NCBI GenBank assembly: GCA_017551705.1
Contig: JAFZLA010000085.1
Coordinates: forward strand, 1 to 38,961
Length of the DNA stretch: 38,961 nt
Origin: Treponema sp.
GTDB lineage: Bacteria; Spirochaetota; Spirochaetia; Treponematales; Treponemataceae
Direction: 5' to 3'
This document shows, in pieces, positions 33,301 through 38,961 of the stretch. Under the pieces are notes generated by a model. The model made no database searches, was not told where the DNA came from, and saw only the letters and a program-made list of their open reading frames with translations. Position numbers and translations under genes: made by a program. Within the stretch, counting starts at the first letter, position 1; every line of letters begins with the position of its first letter.

Positions 33301-33578
33301 TCGAAGCGGCAAGGAACCGCTTGCGCCCGATTTTGATGTCAACGCTTACGACTGTAATTTCGCTCATGCCGATGGCCTTCTTCCCCGGCGAAGGAAGCGC
33401 TTCGATGCAGCCGATTTCGCTTACGGTATTTGGCGGAATGACATTCGGTTCGCTTATGACCTTGTTCTTGATGCCCGCGGTTTACCACATCTTCAACAGC
33501 CGCCGCGAACGAGTGGCTGCAAAAAAAGCGGCCAAAGCCGAGGCCAAGGCCCTAAAAAAGCTTGAGGCCCGCAAGTAG
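30393..33578 (+). CDS. RND-family efflux pump permease (AcrB-like)
   Basis: The 1061-residue protein is a full-length RND transporter with the duplicated layout of one transmembrane helix, a large periplasmic domain and five more helices, twice. It begins MTLSERCVNKPVTTLLTFLVLIALGI and has FLRSVRSTIIIGLAIP and the GIGMLVDNSIVVLENI segment. The residues that relay protons in AcrB (Asp407, Asp408, Lys940) correspond to Asp409, Asn410 and Asn946, so only one of the acidic pair and not the lysine is present. This variant is common in some RND subgroups. The substrate cannot be told from the sequence. The start lies 3 nt after the adaptor stop. Confidence 0.95.
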   Translation: MTLSERCVNKPVTTLLTFLVLIALGIYCLFSLPVDMYPDMDIPYIIVYTSYSNTGPEEIEQSLTRTLESSLSGVSGLKKMQSQSSNGNSLVILEFEYGTNLDAATGEIRDKIDLVRSYLPDDADSPIIMKMDPSMMPIMVLALKGNRTPEELRDYAKDIVQPRLEQLDGIASANIMGGRQKSINVDIPRDRLEAYGLSISTVAQMIGAQNIQSAGGTITSGETNYSIKTNGKYQSVDDLKNTVISYKASSYGMSGGVEMKTVLLRDVADVYEGYKTEESLASVDSESCVMITVQKQSGKNSVTAAKNARRAFPNIEANMPSDVKFVEVYNTTDIIEQTINEVVKSVVQGALLAILVLFIFLRSVRSTIIIGLAIPISVCITLFLMYFKGITINMISMAGLLLGIGMLVDNSIVVLENIYSYVQRGAKPKVAAILGSQEMVTSISASTFTSVCIFLPMVMFHKKLGMMGQIFDALAWTIIFSLLCSLVVAVALVPVLTSNYLKIGKTADRKDSGALASVNRLFNNFFNNLDNGYARCVRSVLNHKKLFILGLVGLFVLSIAAVKFVGFIFMPEAASNYVEVSLEMPRGTTLDITNQVAESLRSTAMQEMKGVKYTAIMSGGSGMWSADKGTNNASVIFAFYPESQRESDWDSEKTAKEKLRKYFNMFPGANLKFAANRNNASTGGLSVDIKCDDLKLLRETSRKVEKLLKEQAGDFVTEVSSDLEEGLPQAEIIVDRAKMYELGLNVYNVGSEIRGAINGTTASRYTDKGNDIDVVVRMSEKDTSRLDDLDEISVVNSQGMRVPLSSFAHYEQSLAPVTIRRENQSRIIHITAKPITGKSLDVVQSGIMKIINDNIPADENVRINTSGDYEEMMKAVVNFGAIILMATVLVFVVMASQFESLLDPFIVLLTIPLSFIGVMTIYAMTRNQLSIVTVMGILVLVGTIVNNGIVLVDYTNLLRKRGYSLDEACVEAARNRLRPILMSTLTTVISLMPMAFFPGEGSASMQPISLTVFGGMTFGSLMTLFLMPAVYHIFNSRRERVAAKKAAKAEAKALKKLEARK

Positions 33579-33587
33579 GAGTTGAAC

Positions 33588-33935
33588 ATGAAAGAGACAA
33601 AAGAAAAGAAAGATAAAAAAGCCGCTGACGGACAAAAGAAAAACAAACTCAAGCGGGTTGAAATAATTCTTTCGGCCGCCGTTGACGAAGATTTTGTCGA
33701 GGGCTTTAAGAAAAACAAAATCGGCTCCCACTTTACAAAAATAAGCGGCGTTACCGGAGCGGGCTTTAGCAACCCAAAGCTGGGCGACGCCGTTTGGCCG
33801 CAGCTTAACGAAATGATAATCGTTTACTGCCCCAAGGAAGAAGCCGAAAAAATTGTGGGCCTTGTAAAAGAGATTCGCGAAAAATATCCGATGGAAGGCG
33901 TGGCCTGCTTTGTCAGCAAGGCCAGCGTCCGATAA
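33588..33935 (+). CDS. Small PII-like protein at the end of the RND operon
   Basis: The 115-residue protein has a Lys-rich start (about 20 residues) and then a compact alpha/beta domain: KRVEIILSAAVDEDFVEGFKK, then NEMIIVYCPKEEAEKIVGLVKEI and GVACFVSKASV. The beta-alpha-beta spacing and size resemble PII-like (ferredoxin-fold) proteins, including the family annotated in other bacteria as transporter-associated next to RND pumps (PG0541-type). Neither the T-loop nor the nucleotide site of true GlnB is visible, so it is not a nitrogen PII protein. It starts 9 nt after the pump; ATG 33588 is chosen because AGGAG is 6 nt upstream. A role in sensing or tuning the pump is inferred. Confidence 0.7.
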   Translation: MKETKEKKDKKAADGQKKNKLKRVEIILSAAVDEDFVEGFKKNKIGSHFTKISGVTGAGFSNPKLGDAVWPQLNEMIIVYCPKEEAEKIVGLVKEIREKYPMEGVACFVSKASVR

Positions 33936-33938
33936 ATA

Positions 33939-36900
33939 TTATTTGACGCACATAACTTTGCGCGTTTCGTCGATGCCGGGACCAATGACGCGGACAAAGT
34001 AAAGGCCGCGAGCCACCTTTGATCCGCCGTTGTTGGTTCCGTTCCAATTGTAATAATGCGTTCCGGCGTCGGTATGGCCGTGGCGCAAGTATGTTACAAT
34101 GTTTCCGTCCAACGTCATCACCATTACATTGAGGTTGCCGGATTCCTTCATGTCAACCTGAACCACCGTGTGCTCGCCGTTGTTCAAATCGATTACATTG
34201 TTTAAAATAGTGACGCCGCCGCGCTGCAAGTTTGTCGTCTTAATCCTGAACGACCACAAGTCAAGCGAAGTGATGTCGGCTGGATCCTTTAGGCGCACGG
34301 CGTAGAGCGGAAAATTTCTTCCGTCGGCAAAGTGGTCAACGGTGTAGTCACCCATCTTAAAGAGGAACGAAACTTGGTCGCCGCTCTTCCAGTTGTTTGA
34401 AGAACGCTCTTTTGATATGTCAAACGCCACGCCCGAATCATTCGACTCTCCTTCGACTGAGAATTGAGGAATGTTGTTTATTGGCGCCAACGAAGTGAAC
34501 ACGTCGTCGGTCAAATTGGGATGCCAAATTCTCCACGCAAATCCAGTGGTTTCGTTTATCTTTGTCGAAACAGAGCCAATGTCGGGAGCGGAGTCAAACA
34601 CCGCGCTAATTTTTTGTCCCGACGGCAACTGCTTGCTACCATCGTACAAAGAGGTTTGCATTATTATTTCTTTGTTGGCCGAAAGCGTTCCGTAATTCTT
34701 TTGTTCGGCGTTCCAATCGCGAACAGCCCAAGAGCCTTCTTGGTACAAGCCGTAGCTTGTCGCATCGCCGCCGTCGGTCAAGCTGTTGTCGTAAGCGTAT
34801 TGTGGGTTGACCGCGTTGACCGCAAAGTCGCTAAAGGCATGCTTGCTGTCAGCCACAACATAGTTTCCGATCGCGTCTTGAATGTAAGTGATCGAAGAGT
34901 TGTCAATTCCAGAAAGCGGGTCGTACTTGTACGTGTCGCTCTTTTTGGCGTTGATAAAAATTCCGCCAGTGACATTGTCCAGAACGGCGTTCTTGCTTAA
35001 TGTCAAAATCAAGCCAGTCGCCTTGTTGTTCCTAAAGACGCACTTTGCGGGAACGTCTTCGACTTCTATCTGTGTGACGACGCCGCCGGAGATTGTCTTG
35101 AACTCCAACGCCTTTGGAATGTATTCCAATGCTGAAACATTGTCATGCGTGTTGGAATCCTTGTACAAAGCCAACGTGTCGATGTTCAACGCCTTTGAGA
35201 AAATTAAAAGCATTTTGTCCGTTCCAAGGGGAACCGCCGACATCAAGAATTCGGGCGGAGTTCGGTCGATGCTCTTCATTTTGATTTTTCCGCATTGAAT
35301 TCTGTTTCCGGCCAAATCGGTTATGAAACAAGTGTTTGAGTCAAAAGTCATAGAGAACGTAGTGTTAGGCTGGAGCAACGTGTTGTCCAAAAGAAGTTTG
35401 CAATACAAGCCGTCTTCGGCGCCTGTCGTGTGCGTAGTCACTCCCGCGGAGTCAGCTCCTCCGTAAGTGAACAAAGAGCTTTCGGCTCCGCCCTTGATTT
35501 GCTTTGTAAAGCCAGTGTAACTTTCACTGCCATAAATCGCGTATTCAAAAGCGTTGTTTGCGTTGTAGATGGAACTGTAGCGAATTCCTCCAGCCGTAAC
35601 GTTAACGCCGCCGCTGCCGGTGTCAGGCCGGCTTCCTCCGCGAACGTCGGCCGCGTAGCTTGTAATCGACGAATACTCTTTGCCGCCTGCTGTCGCAGTT
35701 CCCCAACCCGCTCGGCTGAACCATTGCAATGTTTCGTCGTATTGCGGCTGGTTGTCAAACCAGTGGACTTCGATGGCGCTCAAGGTTCCTGTGCCGTAGC
35801 TGGCGCCTACAAATTCAAATTCTTGGCTTCCGTCGTACGCTGGAACGCTCCATGTTGAAGTTCCGTTTATGCGGACAGGAGCGAAGCTTGGAGGCGTTGT
35901 GTCCCAAGTTCCGTTAAGGTCGGTTTCAGAAGCATTTACGTACAAAGTCGGAAGCGCGTGTCCGTCCGTTGAAACAGTGTCCAAAGAATTTTTAGCGGGC
36001 GACTTGTCCTTGATGTTCGCGTTGTTGATTCTGTCAATTTTTCCCGACGGAGTTGTGGCGGAACTGATGTAGCCCGTCCAATTGTTGAAGGAGTTTCCGT
36101 CAACAGAGAAAGTTCCGTCAACAAAGCCCGCGATTGAGACGCGAACTCGAGCCGCTTGGTCGCCGGGCGCGGCTCCTGCGGTTCTGGGGAAGTTTCTATA
36201 AAGCGCGTGCGGCGAGCCGCTGCCAGTCTTTAGAGCCGCGTCAATTTTTCCGCCGGCTGTTGTCGCCAAACCTGCGAACGTTATTCCGCTTGCGTTGTTT
36301 GTTGTGGCGCCCAAGTCGGCCGCCGCGTGGATGTTGACGTCCGAATCGGCTACGCTTGTCGTTCCGCCGCTAATGTCTACCGGCTCGCTGTAAACAAATT
36401 CAATAAAGTTGTGCGCGTCATATTCTTTTTGGCTTGCCGGATCTTGGTGCGTTTCTTGGCCTGTAAGGACTTTAATCAAAACCGGCGCGCACTTGTCTGC
36501 GACTTTGGTAAATGTTTTGCCAGGAGCGTCGTTGACGGCGCTTGTGTCGGGCGCGGCTCCAGAAGCGTGGCCGCTGTAGTAATGCGCGATTCGGTTTTTG
36601 GCGGAGTCGCGCAAAGTTTCGTACAAGGAGTCAAGCGTCTTTGGAAGATTAATGCAAGGTATCGCTGTCTTTTGCGCGCCGGAGCGGTCGGAGCTTTCAT
36701 CCGCTCCCTTTGAAATTTCATAAGCGTCGGTGTTCCAAGTTGATTCGGCTTTTATGTAGAACGAAGACAAGTCGCCCGCGCCGTTTGTGGATGCAGTTTT
36801 ACAATCCGCGTCTTTCCAAGTTGAAACAAACTTTCCGCCGGAATAAGAAATTTGCGCGGCGGCGGCGGAAATTTCGTTGCCAGAATTTTCTATCGCGACT

Positions 36901-38961
36901 GGGTTTCCGTTGATTGAGTCTTTGAACGTAACGTAAATGACGTCGTCGTAAACTGTGTAGGCTTGGGCGATTACAGGCCGGCTTGTCACAATGTTGTCCG
37001 AGCAGCCGGACACTGTGTTGTTTTCCGCCGCCGCTACATAAACCGTTGAGCTTCCGTCAATCGGGCTGGCAGTACAACTTTTGACAGTTGAGTTGTAAAT
37101 CTCGGCAAAGGCGGAGCTTTGAGATTCGTTGCCCTTTAACAAAAGCGTCCACGCTCCGCCGTCGCTTCCCAAAGAAGAAAGTCCGTTGGCGTAAAAGTTT
37201 TGGCCTGCTAAAATTTTTGCGCCTGTGTTAGTGGTGACCGCGCCGCTCCAACTGGCAGAAATTGGCGTGCTGCCGTCCGGGCAAACAGTTGGGTTGATTC
37301 CCGGAAAGTCGCCCGTGTATGAAACGGCGCATTTTCGAGCAAAAGATCCTGCAGGCTTGTATGCAAAGAGTCCTGGCGTATGCGAGGCTGGGTCTCCGGT
37401 TTTGTCTTTGTCGTCGTCAATGTCGTAAGACGGGCCAAGCAAAATTACGTCGCCTGATGACGAAGCGAGAACGCCGCCCGCGGCTATGTCAACAGTTCCG
37501 TGCAAGAGCAAAACATTTTTTGCGGTGACGTTTGAGTCGACCGACGTGTTTTTTGATTCGCCAACAAAGTAAAGATTTTCCTTAATGGCAATGCTTCCGC
37601 TGGCGCCGCCTAAAGATGCCGTCGCCGTGCCTGTGTAAAGCCAAACATTATTGTTGAACGTAGCCTTAGCCGAGCCGCTTGTAATGATGCCAGCCGCGGC
37701 TTGGACAACGCCAGTGACCGCGCAGTTGGCGCCAAAGGTAAGGTTGCCTTTGTAGTGTTGGAGGCCTGTTGTAGTTACTGACGGCGCGGTCACATTTGTA
37801 GGGCCGGCGACCGTGATTGTCGTTAAATTGCTTGTCGCTCCAACCGCTCCGGCAAAGGTAAGCAAGCCGCTTCCGTTGGAAGCGAAGGCATTTGCGCCAT
37901 TAAGAGTTCCGTTGATTTTGACCGCGCCAGTTCCCGCGTCGATTGTGGTGTCGGCCGCGAGCGTCGTTGTTCCGAGCGTTATGTCGCTGTTTGTCGTGTT
38001 GAGCGCGCCGTAAAGTTCTGTGTTGCCGGCCGTGTGAATCACACCGTTTGTAAAGTTGCAAGAATTTCCGTTGTGTCCGTCCAGCGTCACTTTTCCTGTT
38101 GTGTTGAATGTGGTCAAAGCGGCGCCAGTAAAAGAGCAGCCTTTTGTAAAGACAATGTTTCCCGCCGTCGCCGCGTCGGTGTATTCAACGGATACTGTGA
38201 CAAGGCCGTTAAAATTGCTGGCATGGCATTTTTCAATGTCAATTTTTTCTGTCTTTAAGGCTCCGCTTACTGTAAGCGAGCTGTTTGTATTTTTGTCGAT
38301 TTTGATATTTTTATATTCCGAGGTTGACGGAACAAAAGTCTGCGCCACCGACGCGTCAGAAGTAAAGATAATGTTTCCGTCTGTTACAGTTCCTGTGTTT
38401 GTCAAACTTGCGTTGTTTAACGTAAGAGTGTTTACAGCGCTTGTCGTCAAAGCGCCGCTTGTGGTGACTTTATGCTCGCCCGAGAGCGTGACCGCGGCGG
38501 ACAAACTTGTGGCGCTGGCGAATGTAGCGTCCGCGTTGAGCGTTGCGTCGTGGGAAAGCGTTATGCCGCCGCCCGCAGTGATTGTTCCTGAAAGTTTAAG
38601 CGTTCCTGCCGCCGGCTGGTCAGAAAGGTTGAGAGCGTCCGTAGTTGCAAACGTGTCGCCCGCCGCGTCGCCAAGCGAGACGGTTCCTGCCGTTGTGAAG
38701 ACGGCAGACTTGGCTTTTGTGGCGGCGTTGAAATAAGCGGAGCCGCCGCTTACGGCCAGCGCGTTTGTCACGTCCACCGCGCCGTTTGTTGTCAAAGTTC
38801 CAGCGCTTTGCGTCAAGTCGTTCAAGACTTTGAGCGTTTTATCCGCCGCCGATGAGAAGGCGCCGCTTCCGCTTACGATTAAATTGTAGTATTGAACGCT
38901 GGCCAAATCCGACGCGGCTACGCTTCCGTTAAAGTCAACCGTTCCGCCATTTGCCGTGTCG
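33939..38961 (-). CDS. Giant repetitive surface protein, C-terminal part (start outside window)
   Basis: The frame is open to the right edge (1673 residues visible) and no stop or likely start is seen there, so the gene continues beyond it. Residues about 1-560 are low-complexity, Thr/Ser/Ala/Gly/Asn-rich, with short repeated strand-turn units (TTSGALTTSAV, LNADATFASAT style) like beta-helical adhesins. The middle has modules resembling bacterial Ig-like domains (APVLIKVLTG...IEFVYSEPVD; TPPEFLMSAVPLG...LLIFSKAL). The last about 100 residues form a FlgD-Ig-like end (VMTLDGNIV, then YYNWNGTNNGGSKVARGLYFVRV). A surface or exported role is inferred; the export route is not visible. Its stop lies 3 nt from the stop of the convergent PII-like gene. 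Confidence 0.85.
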   Translation of the reverse strand, partial: DTANGGTVDFNGSVAASDLASVQYYNLIVSGSGAFSSAADKTLKVLNDLTQSAGTLTTNGAVDVTNALAVSGGSAYFNAATKAKSAVFTTAGTVSLGDAAGDTFATTDALNLSDQPAAGTLKLSGTITAGGGITLSHDATLNADATFASATSLSAAVTLSGEHKVTTSGALTTSAVNTLTLNNASLTNTGTVTDGNIIFTSDASVAQTFVPSTSEYKNIKIDKNTNSSLTVSGALKTEKIDIEKCHASNFNGLVTVSVEYTDAATAGNIVFTKGCSFTGAALTTFNTTGKVTLDGHNGNSCNFTNGVIHTAGNTELYGALNTTNSDITLGTTTLAADTTIDAGTGAVKINGTLNGANAFASNGSGLLTFAGAVGATSNLTTITVAGPTNVTAPSVTTTGLQHYKGNLTFGANCAVTGVVQAAAGIITSGSAKATFNNNVWLYTGTATASLGGASGSIAIKENLYFVGESKNTSVDSNVTAKNVLLLHGTVDIAAGGVLASSSGDVILLGPSYDIDDDKDKTGDPASHTPGLFAYKPAGSFARKCAVSYTGDFPGINPTVCPDGSTPISASWSGAVTTNTGAKILAGQNFYANGLSSLGSDGGAWTLLLKGNESQSSAFAEIYNSTVKSCTASPIDGSSTVYVAAAENNTVSGCSDNIVTSRPVIAQAYTVYDDVIYVTFKDSINGNPVAIENSGNEISAAAAQISYSGGKFVSTWKDADCKTASTNGAGDLSSFYIKAESTWNTDAYEISKGADESSDRSGAQKTAIPCINLPKTLDSLYETLRDSAKNRIAHYYSGHASGAAPDTSAVNDAPGKTFTKVADKCAPVLIKVLTGQETHQDPASQKEYDAHNFIEFVYSEPVDISGGTTSVADSDVNIHAAADLGATTNNASGITFAGLATTAGGKIDAALKTGSGSPHALYRNFPRTAGAAPGDQAARVRVSIAGFVDGTFSVDGNSFNNWTGYISSATTPSGKIDRINNANIKDKSPAKNSLDTVSTDGHALPTLYVNASETDLNGTWDTTPPSFAPVRINGTSTWSVPAYDGSQEFEFVGASYGTGTLSAIEVHWFDNQPQYDETLQWFSRAGWGTATAGGKEYSSITSYAADVRGGSRPDTGSGGVNVTAGGIRYSSIYNANNAFEYAIYGSESYTGFTKQIKGGAESSLFTYGGADSAGVTTHTTGAEDGLYCKLLLDNTLLQPNTTFSMTFDSNTCFITDLAGNRIQCGKIKMKSIDRTPPEFLMSAVPLGTDKMLLIFSKALNIDTLALYKDSNTHDNVSALEYIPKALEFKTISGGVVTQIEVEDVPAKCVFRNNKATGLILTLSKNAVLDNVTGGIFINAKKSDTYKYDPLSGIDNSSITYIQDAIGNYVVADSKHAFSDFAVNAVNPQYAYDNSLTDGGDATSYGLYQEGSWAVRDWNAEQKNYGTLSANKEIIMQTSLYDGSKQLPSGQKISAVFDSAPDIGSVSTKINETTGFAWRIWHPNLTDDVFTSLAPINNIPQFSVEGESNDSGVAFDISKERSSNNWKSGDQVSFLFKMGDYTVDHFADGRNFPLYAVRLKDPADITSLDLWSFRIKTTNLQRGGVTILNNVIDLNNGEHTVVQVDMKESGNLNVMVMTLDGNIVTYLRHGHTDAGTHYYNWNGTNNGGSKVARGLYFVRVIGPGIDETRKVMCVK

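Overview
The window looks like a chromosome segment from a Treponema-type spirochaete. The evidence is the gene order (tRNA-Thr, rpmG, tRNA-Trp, secE, nusG, rplK-A-J-L, rpoBC, rpsL, rpsG, then tuf, rpsJ, rplC, rplD), an Asn at the RpoB rifampicin-pocket position that is Ser in E. coli, and a double-membrane lifestyle (TolC/RND pump, large surface protein). No database search was possible, so the genus is inferred.

Positions 1-15665 (minus strand) hold the transcription/translation supercluster. A strong promoter at 15637-15665 starts it. rpsL has its own promoter (3923-3951) and tuf has another (2799-2827), the latter with a leader of about 450 nt. Structured RNA is frequent: an L1-type hairpin before rplK, a structured 202-nt rplJ-rplL gap, three consecutive hairpins between rplL and rpoB, leaders before rpsL and tuf, and a GNRA-capped hairpin between tuf and rpsJ. 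fusA is absent between rpsG and tuf.

Positions 15703-17104 (plus) carry a membrane diguanylate cyclase, divergent from the ribosomal cluster. Positions 17101-26690 (minus) carry glgX, glgP, ptsI, der, a small MerR regulator and an Rsm22-family methyltransferase, closely spaced or overlapping. This joins glycogen breakdown, the general PTS phosphotransferase and ribosome assembly. Two of these genes (der, rsm22) contain copies of the same short DNA repeat read in different frames.

Positions 26701-33935 (plus) are a self-contained efflux cassette and the most unusual part of the window. It has a regulator that is two complete TetR proteins fused in one chain, two adjacent 18-bp palindromic operators over the predicted transcription start, a TolC-like channel, a lipoprotein adaptor, an RND pump and a small PII-like protein. 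Positions 33939-38961 (minus) hold the C-terminal ~1670 residues of a very large surface protein whose start lies outside the window. No CRISPR array, insertion sequence, prophage or replication origin was seen.
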